Shown here in pieces: positions 1-11,265 of a DNA stretch of 64,000 nucleotides. The stretch is from Siderastrea radians. Its lineage: Eukaryota; Cnidaria; Anthozoa; Scleractinia; Rhizangiidae. The notes below the pieces were generated by a model. The model ran no database searches. It saw only the letters and a program-made list of their open reading frames with translations, and was not told the origin of the DNA. The stretch covers positions 37,395,865 to 37,459,864 of the forward strand of contig OZ024894.1 in assembly GCA_964017195.1 (NCBI GenBank), in the 5' to 3' direction. Within the stretch, counting starts at the first letter, position 1; every line of letters begins with the position of its first letter. The position numbers and the translations under genes were made by a program.

Positions 1-31
1 GGTTTCCGTGTCAAATCTATTTCTTTTTTAG

Positions 32-714
32 GACAAGTGGATAGGCTTGGTGCACCATGTGTGTAACGATCACGAGTGGGATGGTGGGAAATGTGATCAT
101 GATGATGATAGTCATGATGCGAACCTTCCATGGTTTGATCGCAGAGATGAAGATTACCAAAAGTTGCAAGATGTTATTTTTGACAGAGAGCTTCTGGCAA
201 GTTTCAAGTATTATGTGAGGTTCAGGTAAAAAAAAATTATTTTCATTTTGTAGGCAGTGCTTTGGCAGCTGCAGGATGCTGCCCCATAGTCATGCAATCC
301 ATTTATTTGTTTTAAGACTGCTCATCAGGGAATAGATTTTCCTTTTGGATTGGTGGCTCAAGTGTTATAAATGGTTATGGACAAGCCAAAATTCAGAGCT
401 TCAATTTTAAGCTCATCTTAATCCATATCTTAGCATTTCCCAAACTGTGGAAACCACAGTTGATTTGTCCTCGTTGATAAAATTTTTTACCTGGGCAAAG
501 GGCCTTGGAACTCCAACAACAACAACAACAATCTTTTATTTCGTGCCCAGAAAAGTTTACAATAGATAAATAGATACAAGGAGAAAAAATTAACAAAAAA
601 AAATGAGCACACCCACTTAGAAATCGCTAAGGCTAATCGAGCTAAGTGGCTGGGCCAAGCGGAAAAAAATATTGCAATAAAGTTAGAGAGTATAAAAAAA
701 CGGGACACGATTTC

Positions 715-767
<53 letters not shown>

Positions 768-1710
768 CAAAAAAAAAGTGGATGTGCACACACAATAATG
801 AAAATAAAGTACATCAATGTACCAGTTAGTAGTTGGAGAGATTTTTGAAACAAGCACGACTCTTAGACACTAGGTTTACTGAATAAAGTAGAAGTTACTT
901 TCCTTGACTTTTCCTTTGTGACAGACACACTGGCAGCATTGAATGTGCCAACAGTCTTACCTTGGTCTATACCCCAAAGAGAACACCATTGAGGTAAGAA
1001 TAGTATTAGTTTTATAACTTTTTTTATTATGTTAAGGGCCTAAATGGACAATAACTACATGACAATTTAATGATTCAATTATTGTGGTTACATTTATGTA
1101 CCTTTGGACTATGTGCTCACATCAATGGTGATCAGTAAACCAAATTGTGGTATTAACATTACAGGGATAATAAAGTGTAAATAAACATTAAATTCAAACG
1201 ACTATTAGATCATTCCAAGTACATATTTTCTTTTATAACAGTTACAAGGCTTTCAAGGACAGAAAGAAACTTGCAGCAATCGACTGGAATTTTCATCTCC
1301 ATCTTGGACAGGCTACCAGCAAGTCGGGGGACCAGATGGTATCCCGAAAATACAACCAGAGAACGCAACAATGGGATCTGAGAGTTGTGAAGCAAAGCAA
1401 GGGCTTTCAATACATCCCTTTGCTTATAGCAAAAATTTTCGAGCTTAGGATCCGTGATAGTTCAGTTGTCACCCGTAATGTGTCACTAAATAAAAGTGAC
1501 CCCCGACTACTGGCCCCCACTATCGCTGCAAAACCTCCTCCCCCCTCGAATGATCTTTTAAAGAGAAAGAGCAGGTTCAGCCTAGATTCAAAAAAATCTA
1601 CTTCAGTTGACATGGAAAGTGGTGACAGCAGCCAATCAATCAAAGAAAGCAGCGGAGAAAGGCACACAGAAGAGGAAAGTAGCACTGCCCCTTTGCCAAT
1701 GGAACTATGA
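32..1710 (+). CDS. 3' part of a transposon-associated multi-copy protein gene (three exons; N-terminus off window)
   Basis: Three exons join in phase: 32-225 (after a TTTTTTAG acceptor), 925-993 and 1242-1710; donors are GTAAAA and GTAAGA, acceptors CAG, and a TGA closes the frame. The exons encode DKWIGLVHHVCNDHEW..., then HTGSIECANSLTLVYTPK, then YKAFKDRKKLAAIDWNFHL. I recognise this as the C-terminal part of a large uncharacterised protein family that is multi-copy in anthozoans and behaves like a DNA-transposon protein; that naming is from memory. The last ~80 residues are rich in Ser, Lys and Pro and are probably disordered. The gene starts to the left of the window. It converges on the P2X7-like-domain gene at 3029-4482, with about 1.3 kb between stop codons. 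No enzymatic residues are assigned. Confidence 0.7.
719..764. repeat. (CA)n microsatellite
   Basis: A pure run of about 23 CA units in the first intron of the gene at 32-1710. It creates a spurious minus-strand poly-Cys/Val reading frame. Confidence 0.97.
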
Positions 1711-3028
1711 AACCATTACTCTTGTTATAAGTGGTCACTGTGGGCCATACCACTAGAAGTCGAGGGAAGGGGTACAAAACATTTCCAGTGCAAGAAATTT
1801 TTTTATTGTCTAAGTTGTGTTCTTTATTTTTCTTTTTTTGTTGCCACCATAGTTTTCCTTAGCAGGTTTTTTTTGGAAATGCCCCCCCCCCCCTCCCACC
1901 AACCCTCAAATAGCTCTAATGGTCTGGCCCTTATTTCAGCAAACAAGGAATATTTACCTCGTTTTCACAATGAAATGTCAGTATATCATTACAATTCTGA
2001 ACTTTGCTGTGTACTGTGTGAAGTAAATTTATGCTTTCAATTGATAAGCATGACAAAGCTCGTTTAGAGCAATTTGTTCTTTTATCATAAATTCTTAGTG
2101 GTTATGGAGTACAAACATTTTGCAGTAATCAAATTTTCATACAAACACTCCATTGTAAAGAAGAATTGTTTTTATTGACAGAACATAACATTTTACCTTA
2201 GACTATAAAAGCAATGTTATTGAAGAATATTTTCCATATGTACATATTTTTTATTGTGATCAATTTTTAATTGAGAAAGTATTTTACTTTGTAGCTCTGC
2301 ACCAAAATCTCAATAACATGAAAACAGATGTAATGCACTGAAAGGGTGCTTACCATTTCCCCCCTCCAAAAGAATCAGTCTTGATTATTAGTTTATAAGT
2401 GAGAAACAAATGTGGAAGGATTTCAACTATGTACAGTTCTATCATGCCTCAAACACAACCTTTCCCTCCCCGTCTCCAACAACAACATTGAAGGGCAGCC
2501 ATGTCAACAGGAACAAGATCAACAATTATATTACAACAAAACCTCTCGATAAAAGCTGGTACAACAAATCTAACAGTACCTATAAGAAGAACATGTGGAA
2601 GGGCAATATAATGTAACAAACCAACAAAGGGAAAATATTCTAATTGTTTTAAAATTTCAACATGCAGCACAAAGGAACACCATAGAAAGTGGATCCCCAA
2701 TCAGTTTTTATCTTTGTATAACAGAGTCGTTCTCATTTGAGTGTCGAAAGTAATCCATATTTACTTGCCTTGGTTTTGCTTTGCTTTGTGATAGGTTTAT
2801 AAAACTTGTGCTACCTTCTTAGCCAACCAAAAGTGAAACAAAAACCAACAGTGAGTTGCTCAGTTTGGTTTTCATGCAACTTGTCACTACAATTATTTTC
2901 TTTAAATGTTTTGATTGGTTTGCTGCTTTGTCTCTGCCCCTTGTGATTGGTCAGAGTAATTACTTTGGTTTTAGATTTATGACACTCAACTAAAAACTGC
3001 TCATAGACTGTCCGGTGGGTGTTGTAAA
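1711..3028. other. gene-free convergent 3' region
   Basis: This lies between two convergent stop codons and should hold both 3' UTRs. It is AT-rich with a C-run near 1881-1890. I see no exon with splice support on either strand. Confidence 0.6.
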
Positions 3029-4482
3029 TTAATGTTCTCTGAACCCCATGTAGACACCTGTGACAGATGGGAAATGTCCCCTGATTTTCAAAACACAACA
3101 TGAAGGGCACACGCGTCGATTACCCTTTCCAAGATGGCCATGCCTAGCCAATATAAACTGGCGATAGGCAGCTTTTCTAAAGGAACGGGGGCTATTATCT
3201 TCTCTGTCATTTCTCATGTCTCTTGTGTTTCTAATACACAGTTCAAGGACATCTCTGTCAAGACATAATTTGGCAAATCGAGATGTAGTGGTGATGCATA
3301 TCTCTAGCCCGCAACACTTGTTTTCAACAGCTTGTGGCATAGGCCTGCACATGCCACAGACACACCAGGGAACTGAAGGGGTAATTGAGGATGGCCCTGG
3401 GTCAGATGCAGCAGACGTTGAACCTGTCATCTCAGCTGTTAGCATGGGAGATGTTGTGCTGTTAGGAGATCCCAATTTGCTTTCATCAAGATCATCTTCC
3501 ATGATCAACAGAGTTTGGATGAAATCCATGCTTCCTATTCCCCTTCGTAACCCTCTGATGGCCAATTTTCTCACCATTGCCTCATCTAGTGTGTGAATGA
3601 AATCCTACAGTAATTCAAAATAACGTTGTAAGACATAAAGCAAAGTAAATAGAGATAGTGAGAGCATATAATTTCATAAACAGAAATAAGGAAAACAGGA
3701 AGTGTGAAGACAAGTCAAATACCGGCAGCTTGCTCATAGGCAAAAAAACAAAAAGGGAAACGAGTATCGTTCAATCTATAATACTGTTTGGGTATATGAA
3801 AAATATGAAAAAAATGAGCGCTTGAATTATCACTGAGCACGAAACAGTTGGGTTCAGCAAAGTGCACATTTCATTCAGATACAGGTAAGAACAATAAACA
3901 CAATGGAACAAGCGAATGATGAAAGTACATCTACCTTTACATCATTATTTTCTTTTAGACGTTGCTGTTCCTCCGTTGGGTTGTCAGAAGAGCCTGAAGG
4001 CAGGTGAAAACCGGATCCTTGTCTCGGTCGCACTCGTCTTTGCGATGCAGTCGTCGACTGCCCAACTGAATCCTGAAGAAGCAGAAACAAATGTCGTTTA
4101 AATGCTTTTGTCAACTTCAATAAGATAATTATTTATGTACTGAGCCTCAAAGAAGTCAATGTGAAGTTCATACCTTGTTCCTGCAGGGTTTGCTGCTGGT
4201 ACCGCACTTGCATTCGTCACTACAAAGCACATTTCGCCCTTTGCAAGGACATCCACGAGTACTGTTTTCTTTGCGTTTTGTGGTACACGCGCTTTTACAT
4301 TTACTAACCCTTCTGTAGCTTCCTGAATATAAGAGTATTGATCCGTTAATAATTTGTTAGACGTAGATTTGATTTAGATGCAAAATAAATGCAAATTTTA
4401 TACACTTACCGACGATACCATAATGGCGGCCGACAAAAACACGTGTCCGCGAGAGTCCTCGAGAGTGAAAGTTTCTGCGCAT
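3029..4482 (-). CDS. Cys-rich (CXC-like) plus P2X7 intracellular-like domain protein, four exons
   Basis: Minus-strand exons are 4482-4410 (putative ATG at 4482), 4322-4174, 4072-3935 and 3604-3029; all junctions are GT/AG and in phase, giving about 311 residues. Exon 2 encodes a cysteine-rich stretch (KCKSACTTKRKENSTRGCPC, then CSDECKCGTSSKPC) like CXC/tesmin-type zinc-binding regions. Exon 4 carries the P2X7 C-terminal intracellular ('ballast') domain pattern: WCVCGMC, ENKCCG, LCLDRDVLELCIR, SFRKAAYRQFIL, GKGNRRVCPSCCV. In vertebrate P2X7 this domain follows a channel, but no transmembrane segment exists here. In cnidarians and lancelets the domain occurs as free-standing, often multi-copy proteins (recalled), so a mobile-element protein is plausible. 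Exon 1 is the least certain; the start may lie further upstream. Confidence 0.75.
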
Positions 4483-5449
4483 GTCAACCCGTGACAGTGT
4501 CCCTTTAAGCACTCAAATATAGTTCATACATAATCTATTCCACTGGTGGCAGAGACGTGCACAGTTGTTGCAGAGCTGACTGTCAGAAAATAATGATAAG
4601 ATTACACACAAAACAGTGACAAAACAGTAACAACTTTTGCTTGTACAAGTTGTTTTGTTCACCATTTTATTACCAGAATGTACAAATAAAACCACTGTTT
4701 ACGTCTTCTGTTAAAAAACGAAAGAAACAGCTTCCCTGGCGACTCGTATTATAAAATAAGCTCACTTTTTACAGCACCCGAGTAACCTGCTTTATTTAGA
4801 GAAGGACCTCATAAACACAACCAAGGGAGATAAAATGCTGAAATGACCGATGCATTATAGAAATTGACCTTTTTCCCCTTTTGTGGTTCAAATTTGAGCA
4901 GAGCCTTTCGAATTTCGATGTTATTCCCTTCGTGTCAGCTTTCATCTCGGTCTACTTTTCTTAGCCGGTTTCCCTGGAGATCTGCTACTTGATTTACACG
5001 ATCTCTTCATTCTACGATACTTTCAACGGCTTGTGACGGAAAAACCATAAGGGGTAGACCCGGGTAGACCCCGAAATTTCAAAAGAAGAAAAGTTATACT
5101 AACTAACTGGCCAAGTTCATGGGCAAATAGCGTTAAGAATAAGCAGCTTCGAGTCCAAGAAGAACTGTGACATTAACAGTGAAATCAACATGGCGGCTTT
5201 CAACTAGCCGCCCAATTTGAACTTCTCATAAACACGACTAAAACGTTTACCTTCAACGATAACCTGACCAGAACTAAGATATGGTATTCCAAAAACTTTA
5301 GGATGGGGTACAATTCCGAGAACAAAATCACAAGCGTCGAAAATAAAGAAAATTTCACCTCATACACTTCTCGAAGCGGCCCTTTCCGAGCGCGAAAATG
5401 CCTACACAAATGACGCGTTCTGATTGGTCAAATCTCGTGACGCACACCG
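4483..5449. other. gene-free stretch, possible promoter side of the P2X7-domain gene
   Basis: No supported exon. GC rises near 4430-4490, upstream of the minus-strand gene. A short direct repeat of GGGTAGACCC occurs near 5055-5075, and an ATTGGT CCAAT-box-like motif near 5423. Short reading frames here are not convincing. Confidence 0.5.
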
Positions 5450-7818
5450 CCTGTGGCAGGACATTGCAGCTTTAGGCAGTCCTCACTGGACGTTCCGCCC
5501 CATTTTTCTGGGTCTGGTAGCTGGGACATTGGTGCGGTTGATTGGCCACAAACGTGTCCTCCCTGGTAGATCGCCCGTTTAGCATGCTGCAGTTACCTGG
5601 TGTGCTAACCTCGTGCTCCTAATGTGTGCACAGTTGATAAGCGACTCCGCTCTTCCTGCTCTGGTGATCTCAGCTTGTGATAGAACTTCAACCCATCCAC
5701 TGCCAGCGAGCCAGGTCCCGATAGCCTTTAGCGCCGCCTTCTCGGCGACCAAGCTTGACTACTAGATTATCCTCCCTGCACTGTCCTTCTGAGCCCACTG
5801 AATTGTTTTCGCTAAAGCAAAGAGTGGCTGGTCGCAAGCAATAACCACAATTTGTCCTGGGTTTAGGTACTGTACGGCTTTGCTAGTAACAGCTTTGGCG
5901 TGACTTATCATCGTCACGGAATGAGCACAATCCAGCGAAAAAAAAGAGGCAGTAGAGAGCTTGTAAATTAGGGATTATCTGCGCCTTTCTCGCAGCGTGA
6001 AAAGCAGACCACGAAATTGCTTCAGCTGTTTTATTTCGGACTTTGCTTTGATCTTTAATTCTCTTCTCTCCAACTGTGGACGCATTCACACTTCTAGTCT
6101 CCGTCTCGGTCTTTCCAGCTGTGTAGAGCTTGTTCATATCCTTTAACCGTTCGACTTCTTTGCTGATTGCATCAGCAATGGTACTCTGATTACAGACCAT
6201 CATGGCCTCTGATACTGGGCTTACAGTAGGCTTGTCGCTCTGCGACACAAAATCTGGGACGCTGGTGTAACTGGCATGCAAAGAATCGATGCACTTTTCA
6301 GGCTACGACTCCCGCAAGATAATTTGCCCCGTGTCATAGCCTTCTTCAGTGGTGCTTGAATGTTGCACGACAGAAATATTGTGCCATGGAAAGAAACTGT
6401 TGCTGTTGTGGACAAAGGGCTGTGGTCTAATGTTGTCCACACTGGCATTAGTAAAAACCTGTTCAAGTAGGTTAGGGGGCATACCGTTCCATTTTCTTTA
6501 TAATTTCACAGACAGCAGTGGCAAGATCTGATAACAGGCGCAGTCATTCCTTTCTTATTGTTTTAACGTGGGTCTAAAGTATAAAGGTAAGGGCGTTTCC
6601 TGATTCTACTATGCCTAACAGATCCATCAGTAGATCTCCACCCATGCTTTATACTGTTGAATTTTAGAAGCTGCGCTTTTGAGAGAGCAGCTTGATGATT
6701 TCCTTGCTCGTGAGTTTCCCCATTGATGTCTCCGAAAATCATATTGATGTTAGCAAAGACGGCAATACAGAGCGTTGTTGGCATCCTTAGGAAAATTTCC
6801 CATTGAAGAGGTCACTATTATTGAACATATATTCCTTCGCAATTCGGCCGCCCGTGAGAGAGAAATTATTTTACAATCCTGCTCTCTTTCAAGACTCTCT
6901 GACAGCACTAACGCGATACCGTTTTCAAACACCAGCAACACCTCCCTCCCCTTCGCATATGCACTCAGTCCTGGGATGCTAGCCCGTAGTTTGTCGTAAA
7001 ATTGCGTTAAGTGTAGAGACTGATCCTGTGTCGGTGCACCTAGTTCCTGTAACCATGTCAAATATTCCCTCTTGACGTCAGACAGTTTTAACACCTCACA
7101 GCCAGAGGTACACGTTTTGCAGTCTTCTAACTTACGTTCTATCCCAGAAAAGGCTACTATTTGCGGCGTTGATTCCTTTACCCAGTGGTTCACGACGGAC
7201 TCTAGCCCACGCATAAAGTGCAACTAAACATTGTTTATGGTAGAGACTTTTCGGTGCTACCACCTCCCAGCATTAAGTTTCCCTAAAAGATTAAAATCGT
7301 TTTTCTCCATGGCAACAGCTCGAACACGAGAATCTACCTCCATTGTGCTTGCCCGAGATAATGGGTTCCCCTCAGTGGCTGCTCCCCCGCAAAAGAAACA
7401 GACTTCCTCTCCTACAGACGTACTAGCGAGGTCAGATCTTGTGCGCTTTCCACTATCAGCGAGTTGCAGCGATACTTTTCCTACAATTGGCTTTCTTTTC
7501 CTCTCCAGCCTCTGGTACGTTGGTACGTTGTACTTAACGCGGCATGACTTATGCCATGAAGCATTATTCTTCAAAAGTGTCTCAGCAATACCCTCCACTT
7601 CATCCAGCTCCGCTGAGTCAAGGTAAAGTTCTCCAGCCTCATAAAAACTCTTCAAATCCTTTTGAAGTGTGATGTATCTAGCACAACGGTTGCTCTGTTT
7701 CGAGTTTGTTGGGCATGCCCTCTTCTTGCTTGTATTTTCGTGGCAAAATAAGCATTTTCTCCGGTCAACCGGCTGCTGGACACTGATACATTTTGGCTTG
7801 ATTCCTCGACATTTGGCC
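5450..7818 (-). pseudogene. decayed N-terminal two-thirds of a cnidarian repeat-protein family member
   Basis: Read on the minus strand from about 7818, collinear pieces of one protein family appear in shifting frames. The first is a CLFCHE...CFFCGG zinc-knuckle-like N-terminus (7780-7257). Next come LTQFYDKLRASIPGLSAYAK (within 7223-6750), QLLKFNSIKHGW (6784-6563), TTLDHSPLSTTATVSFHG (6466-6221), AISWSAFHAARKAQ (6281-5883), and then LNPGQIVVIACDQPLFALAK and GSGWVEVLSQAEITRAG (5870-5600). Stops and frame changes separate the pieces, for example after LGKLNAGRW at 7257 and at two adjacent stops near 5763, so it cannot be translated as one protein. I know the family only as large uncharacterised proteins repeated through cnidarian genomes. 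The C-terminal part is absent here; a similar C-terminal fragment lies at 13895-14875. Confidence 0.7.
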
Positions 7819-8294
7819 TACATCACGGCCCAGTAATACCAGAGCGTCACTAAAATTGCGGTTGGCAATTTTTCCTTACGAAAATAATATTGCCGAAACA
7901 CGCGCAAAGGAAGACAATACCAGTATCCACACAAGCAAGCAAAACGTTTATATTCAATTTGGCTCGCTTAATTAGAGCACTGTTTTTTGGTATTGTTCTG
8001 TATGAATGGCTCATTAATGTAACAAATTTACCATAGTTAGAAGTAAATGTTTTAACTATTACGAACATTTCAATTTTTTCGTGAAAATTATAGTGTCATT
8101 TCCGAGTTACTGTAAGAGGACCACCTATCTTCGCGGGGGGTCTCACCGAGGCAAAACTTCAAAGCCGTTTATAGGCCATACGATGAGAACTGAGAGTGGT
8201 TCTATAGCAGAAGTGAGTCATCTTGCGTATATCTATAGATCTGCAAAATATGACATCAGTAACAAAAATGACACAATTTTCCAGCTATGCCGCC
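7819..8294. other. gene-free stretch
   Basis: AT-rich sequence between the decayed gene and the inverted-repeat arm. No exon, TIR or recognisable repeat end was found. Confidence 0.5.
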
Positions 8295-8712
8295 GGACTA
8301 CTATATAAGCATCATGATGATAGTCCTTGTCAGAATGTCATCGTTGGTGTACCTTGTGACCCCAGTTCATTTAACCTGGGGAATGTTAAATGTGTGGCAG
8401 TCGACGAGTGTACCAAAAATGTCTACAATCACCTCGTGTATTATAAAATCGGCAACGAGTCGACATTGCACTCAATAGTGAATTTACGCTTTTACTTACT
8501 CGAGCAGGTAGGGGGTTTCCTGTTAGACATTGCAAATTCTAGAGAGCGATTTGGACATTTTAAAAAACTATAATAATAAATCAATATTTTTATTTCAGGA
8601 ATTTTTGAGGCAGAAGGAGTCTCACTTTAAAATAGCAGTGTGCCCACGACATCGGTATTTGTTTGGGAGTAGGTGGCGGTGCAGTTTTTCGCGGTGTTCG
8701 ATCCCCGTAGAA
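8295..8712. repeat. left arm of a large inverted repeat (partner 10636-11035)
   Basis: This segment matches the reverse complement of 10636-11035 along its length. Shared blocks include GATAGTCCTTGT, AAATGTCTAC, CTCGAGCAGGTAGGGGGTTT, GACATTGCAAAT, AGAGAGCGATTTG and GTGTTCGATCCCC. The arms differ by substitutions and small indels. A GTTCGATCC motif near 8699 resembles a tRNA B box, so the repeat may be SINE-related. Confidence 0.8.
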
Positions 8713-9531
8713 GTAGCCATGGTGGCTGCACACTAGGGAACACCCTCAGCCCCAAGGCTCAATGTGGATTAAAAGCCCATGTTATGAGCGCCAGAAATGC
8801 ACTTGCACAAGTAAGCTGGCGTAAGTATTTGCATAAATGATTTTCGTTGATAACAAATTATCCACAATTTGTCTGGCTGGGGGAGAGGCTAATCAAAGGC
8901 ATACTTATATGGGTTTATTGTATTTTTGAGAAAGTTGGCACAGAAAACCGCTGCTCAAACATACTTTTCCTAATAGAAAACCGTTACTGCCGTGATTTAA
9001 AAGAAGCACAAACAAAAGCAGAAAACCGTGTCCCATCGTTCCCAAATCTTACATGGTTTATTAGCTCGTGCCCCAAAAACTCGTACGGCATTTAATATAC
9101 GTAAGTAAAAGATGTTTTTTGGGGTCAGTTCACAACTGTATACTTATTAAATGTTTTAGATACACGAGTGCACGAACGCGAAGCACAAAAAAAAAAAAAA
9201 AAAGAAAGAAAATGTTCTCATTCCCCCAGCCAACCTCTCACCCGTTGTGTGCGCTCGTGAAAACCCATCTTACTCGGAAAAAAAACACGTCTATGACGCA
9301 AGTCTTTTTGAGAAAAAATGTGAATTAAAGGAGGGTGCTGGGGGTTTCGTTAGAATAGTTTTGGCCTTGTGAAATTCCACCAGCTACCCCTCCGTAGACA
9401 TTGTGAATACGGTCACCATTATGTTCTTGCGATTTTCTCATTTCCATGAATTATTTCCTGGATAAAAACCATTTCGGAAAAAAAAAAGATTCTTTATTTG
9501 CGTGATCATTATCCGTTAAATAGACTACGAG

Positions 9532-9642
9532 CAGTCTCAGTTCCCGCTCAGGGATAGTCTAGTCAGTCGAGAAAAACGAACAAGAGAGCTGACGAGCGCT
9601 AAATCGCCTCCGGCGTTCAAATGTGACGCGCGTGTGGAGCCG
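9532..9642 (-). repeat. interspersed ~110 bp repeat, copy 1 (inverted)
   Basis: The reverse complement shares ACGCGCGTCACATTTGAACG, GCGATTT, TTCGTTTTTCTCGACT, CCCTGAGCGG and GAGACTGCTCG with the two plus-strand copies at 10028 and 10205. It explains the spurious minus-strand frame at 9537-9797. Confidence 0.7.
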
Positions 9643-9681
9643 CTGTTGAAACAACAGAGTTTTTCTGTCGAAGGCACTACC

Positions 9682-9795
9682 GTGTGATAGGTTGCCCGAG
9701 GAAATTTGATGTTCACAACAAATATTAGCCCAAGAACGCAGTTCAAAGGCTTATATGAAGTTTGAACGTCAAATTTCCGCGGGAACCTACCACAC
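9682..9795. mobile_element. hairpin MITE, 114 bp
   Basis: The ends are complementary: GTGTGATAGGTTGCCCGAGG... on the left and ...CCGCGGGAACCTACCACAC on the right, with about 33 bp arms around a short loop. No coding content. Confidence 0.7.
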
Positions 9796-9830
9796 ATAGG
9801 GCCTGAGATGGAAGGAATCTATTGTTTTTA

Positions 9831-9970
9831 TTGTACAACGCTAAATTTTGAGCGAAAATTGCCCAAAACGGTCACTATGCGCTGATAGGCGCCCGCTGAG
9901 GAGAGACACTATCGCATCACGTGATCGATTTCGACCAACGGCAGCACACCAAAATTTAGCGTCGTACTAT
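9831..9970. mobile_element. hairpin MITE, ~140 bp
   Basis: Inverted ends: TTGTACAACGCTAAATTTTG on the left and CAAAATTTAGCGTCGTAC on the right. Non-coding interior with TCACGTGA near 9917. Confidence 0.6.
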
Positions 9971-10027
9971 AACTATATATATGCTATGCGCTAGTGTACT
10001 AGAGCCGGCTCAATACCAGGCGGCTTG

Positions 10028-10142
10028 ACAAGCGCGTCACGTTTCAACGCCATGTTTGTGCAGGTGATTTTTGCGCTTGCTCTCTCCCTTATTCGTTTCT
10101 CTCGACTATTCCTGAGAGGAAAGAGAGACTGCTCGGTCTACT
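10028..10142 (+). repeat. interspersed ~110 bp repeat, copy 2
   Basis: Direct relative of 10205-10322 and inverted relative of 9532-9642; shared blocks are GCGCGTCACGTTTCAACGCC, TTCGTTTCTCTCGACTATTC and GAGACTGCTCGG. Confidence 0.7.
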
Positions 10143-10204
10143 CTTCCCGCTAAGGACTAATCCAGCCAAAACAACAAGCGAGTGCACCTAAAAATCGCTT
10201 ATGA

Positions 10205-10322
10205 CGGTCGGCGATTTTCGCACGGGCTCCATACGCGCGCCACATTTCAACGCCATAGGCGATTTCGCGCTCTCCGGCTGCCTTGTTCGTTTTCCTCGAC
10301 TATCCATGAGCAGAAAAAGAGA
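10205..10322 (+). repeat. interspersed ~110 bp repeat, copy 3
   Basis: Contains GCGCGCCACATTTCAACGCC, GCGATTTCGCGCTC, TTCGTTTTCCTCGACTATCC and GAGCAGAAAAAGAGAG, matching the two other copies in this 0.8 kb interval. Confidence 0.7.
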
Positions 10323-10635
10323 GTGTGCGCAGCCTTAGGTGTTGAAATTTGAAGGACACTGATCACGCAGATAAAGAATCTTTTTTCCAAAATGGTTTTA
10401 TCCAGAGAATAATTCATGAAAATGAGGAAATTGGAAGAACAGACCGTTCATTTCTTATTCACAATGCCCACGGAGAGGAAACTAGTAGAATTTCACAAGG
10501 CCAAAACTATTTTCATGAGACCCCTAGCCTACTCGTTAATTAACAGTTTATTTTTCAAAAAGACGTCGTCTTTTCACAGAAGTTTTATTTCGTGCAAGAT
10601 AGTTTTTCACAAGCGCGCACAAGAGACTAGAGGTT

Positions 10636-11035
10636 GGCCGGGGGATCGAACACCGCGAGTTATATTGCAACGCAACCTAGTCCCAAACAGATTTCAATCT
10701 CGTGGGCACAATGTTAATTTTAAGTGAGACTCTTCTGTCGCAAAAATGCATGAAATAAATACGCCGATTTAATTTACAAAAATGTCCAAATAACAAATCG
10801 CTCTCTGGGATTTGCAATGTCTAACAGTAAACCCCCTACCTGCTCGAGTAGGTAATAGCTGGGATTCACTGTCCACTGCAATGTCGTCGCTGATTTTACA
10901 ATACACGAGGTGGCTGTAGACATTTTTGTTACACTCGCCGATCGCACACACATTCAGCATTCGCTGGGTTAAATAAACTAGGGCCACAGGGTCCAACAAC
11001 AAGGACTATCACCATGGGCGATGCTTGTATAGCCA
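10636..11035. repeat. right arm of the large inverted repeat (partner 8295-8712)
   Basis: Reverse complement of the left arm with substitutions and small indels. The space between the arms (about 1.9 kb) holds only MITE-like and interspersed repeats and no gene, so the pair is either the ends of a non-autonomous element or two head-to-head repeat copies. Confidence 0.8.
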
Positions 11036-11049
11036 TAAGAGGGGGGAGG

Positions 11050-11265
11050 AACAGGGGATTTAAACCTCCTGCTTCCCGTACCCTTTAATCCCGGTTCCCG
11101 CCCTGTATTTTTTGGCTCCCGCCTCGTTGCATTTTTTTTTAGATTGCGAAGTGTTGCGCAATGTTGGGTAGCTTTCCCCTTTTTCTCCCGCTTCACGCTC
11201 CCTCTTCTCCCGCCTCCCGTACATCTCCCGCCCCCTGTCTCCCGCTCCCCTTGTCCCATAAAATG
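11050..11265. repeat. pyrimidine-strand tract of degenerate CTCCCGC/TTCCCGC units
   Basis: The plus strand is strongly C/T-biased, with many near-repeats of CTCCCGC or TCCCGTAC, densest at 11187-11262. Reading frames through it are low-complexity artefacts. Confidence 0.65.

Noticed and set aside
642..857. Minus-strand frame with a poly Cys-Val run
   Set aside because: Created by the (CA)n microsatellite in an intron.
1407..1685. Minus-strand 92-codon frame
   Set aside because: Antisense shadow of the terminal exon at 1242-1710.
3216..3596. Plus-strand 126-codon frame
   Set aside because: Antisense shadow of the P2X7-like exon; the minus strand has the domain motifs and splice sites.
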